A stretch of 14,569 bases of DNA from Candidatus Acidiferrum typicum (GCA_025463105.1 JAOAPW010000225.1:1-14569), one strand, 5' to 3'. Numbered from the stretch's first letter, positions 6,606 to 14,348 are shown. Translations and numbers: made by a program. The notes: a model not told the origin generated them from the sequence alone.

Positions 6606-9176
6606 TTATGATTTAGTAGCGCCGACTGGTTCGGGAGTCGCTTCCGCCGGGGGTGGATCCGGAATTGCTTCCCAATCACAGCCTTCCTTCAAGCAGGCGC
6701 GAACCGCGCCCATCTTACCACGCTTCTCGACGATGAATGGGGCTCCGCATTTCGGGCACGGCTCGGCGATCGGCAGATGCGGCGTCGTGAAGTCGCACGC
6801 CGGATATTTATTGCAGCCATAGAAAACGCGCCGGCGGCCTTTCTTGGCTACGCGTTCGACAAGCTCGCCGGTTTCGCATTTCAGGCACTTGATGCCGAGC
6901 GTCTTCGAGCGAATAAACTTGCACTTCGGATAGGCGGTGCAGCCGATGAACTCGCCATACTGTCCGTGTTTCTTGACCAACTGCGAATCGCACTCGGGAC
7001 ATTTTTCATCGAGCAGTTCGTCCGGCTGCAGAGCCTTGCGCGTTCCAGCCTTCAGACGTCGCGTCGTCTTGCAGTCGGGATAGCCGGTACAGGCCAGGAA
7101 AGCGCCCCACTTGCCGCGCTTGATGATCATTTCGCGGCCGCAGTTATCGCAATTCTCGATCTTGGGTTCGCCGTCGGCACCCTCAGCGGGCAATTCAGGA
7201 GAAAGATCGCGGATAAAATCGCAATCGGGATAGCGCGAGCAGCCCAGGAAAAATCCGTGGCGGCTGATGCGCTCGAGCAAATCGCCCTCTCCGCACTTTT
7301 CGCATTTTGCCCCGGTGGGAATGCCCGCCTTGTAGGACTCCATCTCGTCTTTGGCCTGTTCAAGGTCCTGAGCGAACCGGCCGTAAAATTCCTTTACTGA
7401 TTTTCTCCAGCCGAGCTTGCCTTCTTCGATTTCGTCCAGCTCCTCTTCCATGCGAGCGGTGAAGCCGACGTCGAAAATATCCTCGAAACTCTTGACCAGG
7501 AGGACGCTTACTTTTTCACCGAGCATCGTCGGCGTGAAACGGCCCTGGTCCTTGGTGACGTATTCGCGATCGACAATGGTGGAAATGATCGAGGCATAAG
7601 TCGACGGACGTCCAATTCCTTTTTCTTCCAGCTCTTTTACCAGCGTAGCTTCCGTGTAGCGCGGAGGCGGTTCCGTAAAGTGCTGTTCGGGACGCAAAGT
7701 CTCCAGGCGCAGGATTTCGCCCTCGGTAACGCGTGGCAGCAAGGCCTTGGTGTCTGGCTCGGCATCCTCATCGTCCCCGGTGGACACCTGGTAGACCGCG
7801 AGATAGCCATCGAATTTCTGCACCGATCCCGTCGCCCGGAAAGTGTAGTCTCCCGCCTCGATGTCGATCGTCGTCTGATCGAACACCGCCGGAACCATTT
7901 GCGATGCGACAAATCGCTGCCAGATCAGCTGGTACAGTTTGAAAAGGTCCTCGCTCAGGAATGCTTTCACATCCGCGGGAGTCAGCGCGGCATCGGTGGG
8001 TCGTATGGCCTCATGGGCGTCCTGCGCGTCTTTCTTGGATTTGAAAAAGTTCGGCTTCTCCGGCAGGTACGTCTGGCCAAAGCTGGAGCCGATCACTCCG
8101 CGGACCTGATCGAGCGCATCATTTGATACACGCACGGAGTCAGTACGCATGTAGGTGATCAGCGCAACCGAGCCGTCCTTACCCATCTCCACGCCTTCAT
8201 AGAGCCGCTGTGCCAGTGACATGGTGCGCTTGGCGGTGTACCGCAGACGGTTATATGCTGCCTGCTGAAGCTTCGAGGTGGTGAAAGGGGGAGGCGCATT
8301 GCGGCGCTTCTCCTTTTGTGTGACGCCGGCCACCTTCCACGCAGCGCTTTGCATTGCCGCGACAATAGCATCGGCTTCCGCCTGCGTGTGTACCTCAACT
8401 TCTTCGCCCTTAAACCTGGTTAGCTTCGCTTCAAAGATGGGCGGCTCGCCGGCAGCCAGCAGCGCGTGAAGCGTCCAGTACTCCACCGGAGTGAACGCGC
8501 GAATTTCGACTTCACGGTCTACGATCAGCCGCAGAGCCACCGTTTGCACTCGTCCCGCGGAAAGGCCCCGGCGCACTTTATCCCATAGCAACGGTGAAAT
8601 TTTGTATCCGACCAGGCGATCCAGAACGCGTCTCGCCTGTTGCGCGTCCACCAGGTTGGAGTTGATCTCACCAGGATGTTCAAAAGCGGCCTTGATTGCC
8701 TTCGGCGTGATTTCGTTGAACATCACGCGGAAGATGTTCTTGCGCGCAATGACGGGCTTACCCCTTGCGATTACTTTCTTGACGGGCTTCTTAGCCTTTT
8801 TCTTGCCTTTCTTGCCGGTGCCGTTTGTTTCTTCTTTCTTTTCTTCTTCACCCTCTTCGGGGAATTCGAGTTTCGGTCCGCTCAGCACATCGGCCAGGTG
8901 GGCGCAAATCGCCTCTCCTTCGCGGTCCGGGTCGCCCGCCAGGTATACAGCGTCGGCGGTTGAGGCGGCCTTCTGTAGCGCTTGGACGACGGCGGTCTTG
9001 GAAGGGCTGACTTCGTAGGTGGGCTCAAACCCATGCTTGATATCGATGCCCAGCACCTTCTTGGGCAGGTCCATGACGTGCCCGTAGGACGCCTTGACCG
9101 AATAATTGCGGCCGAGATATTTATTGATCGTCTTAGCCTTTGCAGGCGATTCGACGATGACGAGTGATCTTGCCAT
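6606..9176 (-). CDS. topA: DNA topoisomerase I (type IA)
   Basis: This 856-residue enzyme relaxes negative supercoils through a 5'-phosphotyrosine intermediate. The Toprim domain opens with SLVIVESPAKAKTINKYLG (Glu9) and contains GDPDREGEAI (Asp82, Asp84, Glu86) for Mg2+. The catalytic Tyr342 lies in LITYMRTDSVR. Other type IA landmarks are LSAGRVQTVALRLIVDRE, HEAIRPTD and GIGRPSTYASI. The C-terminus has five four-cysteine zinc ribbons, starting near residues 625, 676, 726, 764 and 807; the last ends in CLKEGC. A low-complexity insert at about 106-146 (EEGEEEKKEE then a Lys-rich run) interrupts the Toprim region. The ATG at 9176 has only a weak AGG-type ribosome binding site, preceded by a short hairpin. 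dprA lies 204 nt upstream and xerC 127 nt downstream on the same strand. Confidence 0.97.
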   Translation of the reverse strand: MARSLVIVESPAKAKTINKYLGRNYSVKASYGHVMDLPKKVLGIDIKHGFEPTYEVSPSKTAVVQALQKAASTADAVYLAGDPDREGEAICAHLADVLSGPKLEFPEEGEEEKKEETNGTGKKGKKKAKKPVKKVIARGKPVIARKNIFRVMFNEITPKAIKAAFEHPGEINSNLVDAQQARRVLDRLVGYKISPLLWDKVRRGLSAGRVQTVALRLIVDREVEIRAFTPVEYWTLHALLAAGEPPIFEAKLTRFKGEEVEVHTQAEADAIVAAMQSAAWKVAGVTQKEKRRNAPPPFTTSKLQQAAYNRLRYTAKRTMSLAQRLYEGVEMGKDGSVALITYMRTDSVRVSNDALDQVRGVIGSSFGQTYLPEKPNFFKSKKDAQDAHEAIRPTDAALTPADVKAFLSEDLFKLYQLIWQRFVASQMVPAVFDQTTIDIEAGDYTFRATGSVQKFDGYLAVYQVSTGDDEDAEPDTKALLPRVTEGEILRLETLRPEQHFTEPPPRYTEATLVKELEEKGIGRPSTYASIISTIVDREYVTKDQGRFTPTMLGEKVSVLLVKSFEDIFDVGFTARMEEELDEIEEGKLGWRKSVKEFYGRFAQDLEQAKDEMESYKAGIPTGAKCEKCGEGDLLERISRHGFFLGCSRYPDCDFIRDLSPELPAEGADGEPKIENCDNCGREMIIKRGKWGAFLACTGYPDCKTTRRLKAGTRKALQPDELLDEKCPECDSQLVKKHGQYGEFIGCTAYPKCKFIRSKTLGIKCLKCETGELVERVAKKGRRRVFYGCNKYPACDFTTPHLPIAEPCPKCGAPFIVEKRGKMGAVRACLKEGCDWEAIPDPPPAEATPEPVGATKS

Positions 9177-9196
9177 GACTGTTTTGTAGACCTAAA

Positions 9197-9213
9197 GCTT
9201 CCCGCTGGGAAGC
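9197..9213. other. Short hairpin in the topA leader
   Basis: GCTTCCC-GCT-GGGAAGC forms a perfect 7-bp stem 20 nt before the topA ATG. It lies just upstream of the weak ribosome binding site and would be transcribed in the topA leader. It could influence translation or simply be a spacer structure; no T-run follows. In the rest of the dprA-topA gap (9177-9380) I see a TTGACA on the minus strand near 9262-9267 but no matching -10 box. Confidence 0.4.
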
Positions 9214-9380
9214 CTTGTTTCCTTTCCTATTTCCTAGCGTGACCCTCCAGTCCATGCTTTGTCAACGCCTGTTAGATGCTGGTAGTGTCGTTTCCGGTTC
9301 TAGCTCCCGGAACACATCGATTTAAAGTCCATAATATTCAGGAAGATAGGAGGCAGTTTCGCTTTGGACTTATATTAATT

Positions 9381-10508
9381 CTATAGCAAAACTTTGACGA
9401 ATTGCTTGCCGGGCATCTGCCTGACAATACTTTTCATCTCCATTTCGCACAGCGCCGCCAGGACTTCAGAGGAGCTCAATTCCGATTTTTCAACGATTTC
9501 ATCGACATGCACGGCCTCATCCACGCTAAGCAGACCGAAGACCTTTTTTTCCAAGGGCGAGAGCGAGTCAGCGAAGAGGGACGCCCGCTCCGCTGTCGTA
9601 GTAGCCTCGACCGGAAACAGTTCGGCGCGGACCGCTGTGGGCAATTCTTCGATCACGTCTTCCCAGGATGTCACCAATTTTGCCCCCTGCTTGATCAACT
9701 GATTAGGAGCGAAACTGACGTCTACGGTGACGTTTCCCGGAATGCCATACACCTCGCGGCCAAACTCCATCCCCAGTCTCGCCGTAATCAGCGACCCCGA
9801 ATACTGCGCCCCTTGCACTACCACCACTCCCAGAGACATCCCAGCGACGATGCGGTTGCGCACTGGAAAATTCTCCGGAGCGGGATGCGAACCCAGCGGA
9901 AACTCGCTGATCAGGGCTCCGCGCCTTTCGACTTCGCCGAACAGCTTGCGGTTCTCTTTGGGATAGATGACGTCCACTCCAGTACCCAGCACGCCGACCG
10001 TCGCGCCGTGCGACGCCCGGCAGGCGCCCGAATGCGCGGAGCTGTCAATCCCGCGCGCCATACCGCTAACGACCGTCAGACCTCGCTGCGCGAGATCTTG
10101 CCCCAGCCGCTCGGCCACTTGATTGCCATAGGGCGTGGGGCGGCGTGTTCCCACCATCGAGATGGAATGTTTGTTGAGCACGCTCAGATCGCCGCGAACA
10201 TAGAGCAATGGCGGCGGATCGTAGATTTCAAGGAGCCGCTGCGGATATTCGGGTTCGTCCCAGTTCAGAAGGATGCAGCCAAACTTGCGGATTCGCGCGA
10301 GTTCCTCTTCCGCGTCCTTGTGGGAGCGACGGGAATGTATCGCCTGGGCAGGAGCCGCAGGCAGGCGGCAGGATTCGAGCTCGGTCAGCGAAGCGCGAAA
10401 AATGCCTTCCGGAGAGCCGAACTGGCGCAGAAGTTTTCCGGTCAGGCGCGAGCCTAACCCGGGTGTCATCGAAAGTGACACCCAATCGAAGGAAGCTTCA
10501 AGTTCCAC
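9381..10508 (-). CDS. dprA: DNA-processing protein DprA (Smf)
   Basis: This 375-residue protein binds incoming single-stranded DNA and loads RecA during natural transformation. It has three parts: an N-terminal helix-hairpin-helix/SAM-like region (about 10-60, LSMTPGLGSRLTGKLLRQFG), a Rossmann-fold core (about 80-285) and a C-terminal winged-helix domain (about 315-375, LSPLEKKVFGLLSVDEAVHVDEI). Core signatures are VGTRRPTPYG (119-128), VVSGMARGID (146-155), LGTGVDVIYPKEN, SEFPLG and FPVRNRIVAGMS (214-225). The start is a GTG at 10508 and the only close in-frame option; an in-frame TAA lies five codons upstream. AGGAG lies 15 nt before the GTG, a longer spacing than normal. It heads the dprA-topA-xerC block and is divergent from the hydrolase gene at 10744. 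Presence of dprA alone does not show the strain is competent. Confidence 0.95.
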   Translation of the reverse strand: MELEASFDWVSLSMTPGLGSRLTGKLLRQFGSPEGIFRASLTELESCRLPAAPAQAIHSRRSHKDAEEELARIRKFGCILLNWDEPEYPQRLLEIYDPPPLLYVRGDLSVLNKHSISMVGTRRPTPYGNQVAERLGQDLAQRGLTVVSGMARGIDSSAHSGACRASHGATVGVLGTGVDVIYPKENRKLFGEVERRGALISEFPLGSHPAPENFPVRNRIVAGMSLGVVVVQGAQYSGSLITARLGMEFGREVYGIPGNVTVDVSFAPNQLIKQGAKLVTSWEDVIEELPTAVRAELFPVEATTTAERASLFADSLSPLEKKVFGLLSVDEAVHVDEIVEKSELSSSEVLAALCEMEMKSIVRQMPGKQFVKVLL

Positions 10509-10652
10509 GCGGCGAAAACGTTACTCCTTTGTCATTAAACATGTCAAGTTATAGCTAGTGCAAGCTGAGTCTGGTAGAACGAGCGCCCGACGCGCGTGAG
10601 AGTTGTGATTGAACCCATCTTCTGGTTGGCGTATGCTCCGACCGATTGGGTA

Positions 10653-10674
10653 GGATAGGCACTCTTGCCTGTCC
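10653..10674. repeat. REP-like palindrome, copy 2 of the GGCA/TGCC type
   Basis: A 9-bp stem with one T-G pair and a four-base loop (GGATAGGCA / TGCCTGTCC) lies in the 235-nt gap between dprA and the divergent hydrolase gene, about 70 nt before the latter's ATG. Its 26-base core at 10649-10674 matches 1586-1611 with three differences. I found no convincing promoter for either gene in this gap. Confidence 0.7.
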
Positions 10675-10743
10675 GCGTGTGCGTGGCAACGCAGCACCGG
10701 GGCGAATCCCAGTTTTTGCTGAAGGCAATTTGAGGAGGATCGC

Positions 10744-11913
10744 ATGGAAGAGTCAAATAAATTTGCTGCATTGCAGCTGAGTCGCCGGCAAGCAATTCAA
10801 GCCGGTGCTGGAGCGGTGCTTGGGTCGGCCGCGATGCTGGCGGGAGCTGGAGCGTTGGCAAAACTTTCGGCGCAAGCGCCAGCGCCCGTGCAGGCGACGC
10901 CACTACCCGCGACGGACCCGAAGTTTCCGATGCCGCCCACATGGAACCGGGAGCTACGGCAACTGGCGCCAAACGTTTACGCCTACATACAGGGAGGCGG
11001 CCCGGGCGTTAGCGCCGCTGGCGTTTCAAATCCCGGCATGATCGCCGGTTCCGACTACCTGCTGGCGATTGACGCCACGCAAGGGCCGATCCCCGCGAAC
11101 GCCTTCATCGCCGCGTCGAAACAAACTACCGGCAAGGATTTCGGACGCCTGGCCAACACGCACCATCATGGCGATCACGTCAACGGCAACCAATTTTTTA
11201 CGCATGCGGAAATTCTGAGCCACCCCTACTGCCGCGACGAGTGCGTGAAGGCCGCCGCAACCACTCCGAAAATGTGGGACAAGGTGCCCGGCGTCGCGGA
11301 GGGCACGGAAGCGCGCAAACTCGTGCCGCCAAGCGTGACGTTCAAAGATGATCTGACTTATTTCATTGGCGGCACCGAGGTGCAGTTCAAGTTTGCAGGC
11401 CCCGCGCACACCTGGGGCGACATCATGGCTTACTTGCCGCAATATAAAATTCTTTTCGCGGGAGATGTTGCGTTCTTCTGGGTCGCGCCCTATGCCAATA
11501 ATAGCTACATCACGAAATGGATTGAGGTGTGCGACAAGATCGCGGGCTGGGATGTGGACATAATCGTTCCAGGCCACGGTCCCATCGGCGGCAAGAAAGA
11601 TCTTGCCGAAATGGCCAATTATTTCCGCGTCCTGGGCGTCGAAGCCCGCAAACGCTATGACGGCAAGATGACTCCGGGAGCGGCGGCTGCGGAAATCCGT
11701 TTGGGCAGGTTCGACAATTGGATCGGCCCGGAACGCCTGATCATGGACGTGGTCCGCTGGTACGAAGAATGGGACAGCACCCTGACTCCCGACTACAACG
11801 CGATGGCCGTGCGCGAAGCGACCATCGAATATAACCAGGTGAAGGCAGGGCAGAAAAAGATGAGCGAGATCATTCCGCTTTCACGCATGGAAGCTTTCGC
11901 GGATCCTTGTTAG
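10744..11913 (+). CDS. Tat-exported metallo-beta-lactamase-fold hydrolase
   Basis: This 389-residue protein starts at an ATG with an excellent GAGGAGG ribosome binding site 5 nt upstream. Residues 12-43 form a twin-arginine signal (LSRRQAIQAGAGAVLGSAAM, then LSAQA), so it is probably folded and loaded with metal before export. The metallo-beta-lactamase zinc set is complete: HHHGDH at 140-145 (His140, His142, Asp144, His145), His222 (GPAHTWGD), Asp241 (LFAGDVAF) and His278 (PGHGPIGG). Residues 300-389 form a helical tail. Conservation of both zinc sites points to a working hydrolase, but the fold covers lactamases, thioesterases, lactonases and quinoprotein-associated proteins. The non-lactamase spacing (77 residues between the HxHxDH and the third His) and the tail give no clear substrate. 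It is monocistronic, bounded by a terminator at 11912-11942. Confidence 0.9.
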   Translation: MEESNKFAALQLSRRQAIQAGAGAVLGSAAMLAGAGALAKLSAQAPAPVQATPLPATDPKFPMPPTWNRELRQLAPNVYAYIQGGGPGVSAAGVSNPGMIAGSDYLLAIDATQGPIPANAFIAASKQTTGKDFGRLANTHHHGDHVNGNQFFTHAEILSHPYCRDECVKAAATTPKMWDKVPGVAEGTEARKLVPPSVTFKDDLTYFIGGTEVQFKFAGPAHTWGDIMAYLPQYKILFAGDVAFFWVAPYANNSYITKWIEVCDKIAGWDVDIIVPGHGPIGGKKDLAEMANYFRVLGVEARKRYDGKMTPGAAAAEIRLGRFDNWIGPERLIMDVVRWYEEWDSTLTPDYNAMAVREATIEYNQVKAGQKKMSEIIPLSRMEAFADPC

Positions 11914-11942
11914 CCCGCACGTCTCAATGGGCTGCGGGTTTT
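11912..11942 (+). terminator. Rho-independent terminator of the hydrolase gene
   Basis: CCCGCA (11914-11919) pairs with TGCGGG (11933-11938) across a 13-nt loop. The stem can extend by a G-T and an A-T pair and is followed directly by TTTT. It begins within the stop codon of the hydrolase gene. Confidence 0.65.
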
Positions 11943-11970
11943 AGTAGCACAGGCTGAAGCCTGTGCTACT
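11943..11970. repeat. REP-like palindrome AGTAGCACAGGCT-GA-AGCCTGTGCTACT
   Basis: A perfect 13-bp stem with a two-base GA loop starts right after the hydrolase terminator. The GGCT-NN-AGCC centre is shared with the palindrome at 5442-5461 and recalls the GGCA-NN-TGCC elements, suggesting one broad family of tiny palindromes. It lacks a T-run and so is unlikely to be a terminator itself. Confidence 0.65.
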
Positions 11971-11999
11971 CGGATCGCTACAAACCCAGCCAAAACAAA

Positions 12000-12042
12000 A
12001 ATCCGCCGCAAGGCAGAAAGAATTCCAGCCTTGCGGCGGATT
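12000..12042 (-). terminator. Strong terminator of the DEAD-box helicase gene
   Basis: A perfect 15-bp GC-rich stem (AATCCGCCGCAAGGC at 12000-12014 with its complement at 12028-12042) has a 13-nt loop. On the minus strand it lies 18 nt after the helicase stop and is followed by TTTTGTTTTG (11991-12000), as expected of an intrinsic terminator. It may also stop plus-strand read-through from the hydrolase gene. Confidence 0.85.
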
Positions 12043-12059
12043 GTGGTTCATTTAATTCT

Positions 12060-13268
12060 TTAGACGGCGTGGAAAACTTCGCCGGGAAGCCGATCGACTC
12101 GCGCTCTTTCGACGCGGCCAATACCTAATCTGCTTCGTTCCTCAATTACGGCAACATCGCCGTCGGGCTGCTTTCTCTCCATCTTAATGCCCAGCGTGCG
12201 CTCCAGTTGAAGGAGTTCCGACCTCTGATCGCGGCCGAACAGCGTTGAAGCAACTCCCATCTTACCGGCGCGGCCTGTGCGGCCCACGCGGTGGATGAAA
12301 TTCTCCGCAATTTCCGGCAGATCGTAGTTGATGACGTGTGCGATGTCCTGCACATGAATTCCGCGGGAAGCCAGATCGGTGGCAACCAGAATACGATAGC
12401 GTCCCTGTTGAAATCCGGTTAACGCCGCGGTTCGCTGGGATTGTGAGCGGTCGCCATGAATCATGGCGGCGGTGAATCCTTCGCGATTCAGATTGTTGGC
12501 AAGCTTCTCGGTTCCGCGCTTGGTGCGCGCGAAGACGAGGCACCGGCCGGTTTCCTTGGCGAGCAAACTTTGCAGCACTGCCTGTTTGCGATCTCCGGAA
12601 ACTTCAAATGCCTGGACGCGCACGTTCTCTGAAGGCTTCAACACGGACCCGAATGCGAGACGCACCGGAGTTTTCATGTAATCGTTCACGAGATGGACTA
12701 CTGATGCTTCCAGCGTCGCGGAAAAACACATCGTCTGGCGCTGCTTGGGCAATACTCCCGCGATTCTGCGAATCGCCGGAAGGAATCCCATATCGAGCAT
12801 GCGGTCGGCCTCGTCGAGGACGAGCACACGCAACGCGCGGAAGTTAATCAGCTTGCGGCTGAGATAATCTTCCAGGCGCCCCGGAGTGGCGACGACCAGG
12901 CGTGCACCGGCGCGAATCGCGCTGAGCTGTTTTGCTTCCGGCAATCCGCCCACGACCAACGCTGCCGGTGAAAGTTGCTTTCCGCGCAATGCATTGTACT
13001 GATCCACGACCTGCATGGCGAGTTCACGAGTCGGAACGAGCACGAGCGCCGCAATTCCCGCGGTCTTGTGCTCCAGCAATTGCTCGATCACCGGAATCAG
13101 GAACGCAAGAGTCTTGCCGGTCCCTGTCTGCGCGGTTGCAAGCACATCTTTACCTTCCAGCGCCTGCGGGATTGCCGCGGCCTGCACCGGAGTCGGGATC
13201 GAAAAATTTGCGAGCGCGAGTCGCTCTTTTGTGTAATTGGAAATCTTTAGTTCTGAAAAATTCTGCAT
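12060..13268 (-). CDS. rhlE: DEAD-box RNA helicase, RhlE type
   Basis: This 402-residue ATP-dependent RNA helicase has all superfamily 2 motifs in order: Q motif (Gln29 in IPTPVQAAAIP), Walker A AQTGTGKT (46-53), PTRELA (79-84), TPGR (128-131), DEAD (152-155), SAT (183-185), and the second RecA domain with TDLASRGIH (297-305) and HRVGRTGR (326-333). The tail after residue 345 is short and lacks the RNA-binding domain of DbpA or the long tail of CsdA, which favours an RhlE-like role in RNA remodelling or ribosome assembly. I chose the ATG at 13268 because MQNFSELKIS is the usual family start; its ribosome binding site is a weak A/G-rich AAGAAGAA. An in-frame ATG at 13394 has AGGA 6 nt upstream and would add 42 basic residues. 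The leader is long and structured, as for cold-induced helicases, but cold control is inference. Confidence 0.93.
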   Translation of the reverse strand: MQNFSELKISNYTKERLALANFSIPTPVQAAAIPQALEGKDVLATAQTGTGKTLAFLIPVIEQLLEHKTAGIAALVLVPTRELAMQVVDQYNALRGKQLSPAALVVGGLPEAKQLSAIRAGARLVVATPGRLEDYLSRKLINFRALRVLVLDEADRMLDMGFLPAIRRIAGVLPKQRQTMCFSATLEASVVHLVNDYMKTPVRLAFGSVLKPSENVRVQAFEVSGDRKQAVLQSLLAKETGRCLVFARTKRGTEKLANNLNREGFTAAMIHGDRSQSQRTAALTGFQQGRYRILVATDLASRGIHVQDIAHVINYDLPEIAENFIHRVGRTGRAGKMGVASTLFGRDQRSELLQLERTLGIKMERKQPDGDVAVIEERSRLGIGRVERARVDRLPGEVFHAV

Positions 13269-13511
13269 GGTTCTTCTTTTGTCTTTTCTGCTGGCGGGAG
13301 CCGTCGCGGCGCGCACACGAATCTTATTTCCGCAGGCTCCAAGCTTCACCTGAAGCTTTGGAATCCGCACCCTGTGCGGGCACACAACTGGCATGGCCAG
13401 TCCTAGTTTTTAATTACGCTGAAAACGTACGGAGGGAAACTGAGGCGGGGTTCTCTCGAATCGAACTTACCTTACCAAGGCAACCACACCAAACAACCGA
13501 TGTATTAAGCG
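13269..13511 (-). promoter_or_regulatory. Long structured leader of the helicase gene
   Basis: From the predicted start near 13511 to the ATG at 13268 is about 243 nt without a separate gene. Three hairpins lie close together: AAGCTTCA-CC-TGAAGCTT (13341-13358), CCGCAC-CCT-GTGCGG (13365-13379) and ACTGGC-ATG-GCCAGT (13387-13401). The last would fold over the alternative ATG at 13394, whose reverse complement is its loop. The cluster could control translation. It matches no riboswitch class I recognise, and no T-run marks a terminator. Confidence 0.45.
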
Positions 13512-13518
13512 CAAACGC

Positions 13519-13527
13519 AGTATACCA
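13519..13527 (-). promoter_or_regulatory. Extended -10 promoter of the helicase gene
   Basis: TGGTATACT on the minus strand is an extended -10 box (TG, one base, TATACT). No good -35 is present at 17 nt, which extended -10 promoters tolerate. The start point would be near 13511, about 243 nt before the helicase ATG. Confidence 0.5.
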
Positions 13528-13620
13528 CAAGCGGGGGCGGATTGCCTGTACAAAATTTCGTCCCCGCGACACACCTGTGTGCCTAAATTGCCAAGTAGGC
13601 CATCACAAAGGGTCAATAAG

Positions 13621-14313
13621 TTACTTTCTTTTGATCTCTACCGGTTTTTCAAGCCTGAAGCTGAGCTTCGTTTCGGGCTGGATCGTGATATCACGGTCGC
13701 CGGTAAACGCAGCGCCCGCGGTGCCCGCGCCTGCTCCGGCGCCTGCGCCGATCGCCGCGCCTTTACCGCCACCCGCAAGCGCGCCGATAAGTCCTCCCAC
13801 AACCGCACCGCCACCCGCTCCGATTGCAGTCCTCTTGCCGCGACCCTTGCCCGCTTCCGTCACGGACGTTGTCCGGACCGAATATCGTTCTCCATTCACC
13901 GTAATGGAATCGAGAGTTACGCCCAGTTCCGCATTCCCTTTAAATTTGCCGGCCGACTTGGCGACCGTAACAGTTCCACGGGCTCTCGCACCTGAAGGTA
14001 TAACCACCCTTTCGCCAACCGTGACAGGCGCCGCAAGCGAGGCGTCGAAATGATCGCCTTCATTGCTGGTCTTCGAGCTAACCGTTTGGTCGACCGTCAC
14101 CGAGATTGGAGTTCCCGATTGCACAACAATAGGCTTTGGCGCAAACGGCGGCGCAGCAGGTTGCTGTTCGCTGGACGACGCGGAATTTCCCGTCGAAGAG
14201 TCCGCAGCCCCGTTCGAAGGGGGTGCAGAGGATGTAGAGGGTGACTGGTTACAGCCAAAAAGCCCCATCAGACCCGCCATCATGAAAATTCGCGCCAGCG
14301 CATTGTTTCGCAT
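13621..14313 (-). CDS. Glycine-zipper lipoprotein with a VirB10/TrbI-like beta segment
   Basis: This 230-residue product has a lipoprotein signal ending in LFGC (Cys21), so it should be lipid-anchored after export. Residues 22-60 are a Ser/Pro/Ala-rich linker. Residues 64-150 form a beta-rich domain (SGTPISVTVDQTVSSKTSNE, then VVIPSGARARGTV) that recalls the 'IPkGs...G.V' pattern in the VirB10/TrbI barrel. A glycine zipper follows at about 155-203 (GAGGGAVVGGLIGALAGGG and a second Gly/Ala run) that may insert in or pack on a membrane. The end is beta (DITIQPETKLSFRLEKP). I chose the ATG at 14313, with AGGAG 7 nt upstream and a good promoter; a TTG at 14334 would add seven unneeded residues. 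No secretion-system genes are nearby, so an envelope-structural role is more likely than conjugation. Function unknown. Confidence 0.85.
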   Translation of the reverse strand: MRNNALARIFMMAGLMGLFGCNQSPSTSSAPPSNGAADSSTGNSASSSEQQPAAPPFAPKPIVVQSGTPISVTVDQTVSSKTSNEGDHFDASLAAPVTVGERVVIPSGARARGTVTVAKSAGKFKGNAELGVTLDSITVNGERYSVRTTSVTEAGKGRGKRTAIGAGGGAVVGGLIGALAGGGKGAAIGAGAGAGAGTAGAAFTGDRDITIQPETKLSFRLEKPVEIKRK

Positions 14314-14348
14314 GCTTCTTCTCCTATTGATCAAAAGTGGGTATGAAA

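Noticed and set aside
6482..6679. Small minus-strand open frame between topA and xerC
   Set aside because: It begins inside the topA 3' end in another frame, has no ribosome binding site and no family features.
9402..10457. Plus-strand open frame of 351 codons
   Set aside because: It is antisense to dprA, whose motifs are complete; the product has no recognisable domain and is a shadow of codon bias on the other strand.
10542..10547. TTGACA -35 box for dprA on the minus strand
   Set aside because: No -10 match lies 16-18 nt downstream, and the expected position overlaps the ribosome binding site.
12932..14053. Plus-strand open frame of 373 codons with a Pro/Ala-rich end
   Set aside because: It spans the antisense of the helicase, its leader and the lipoprotein; the Pro/Ala run is the reverse of the glycine-zipper codons.
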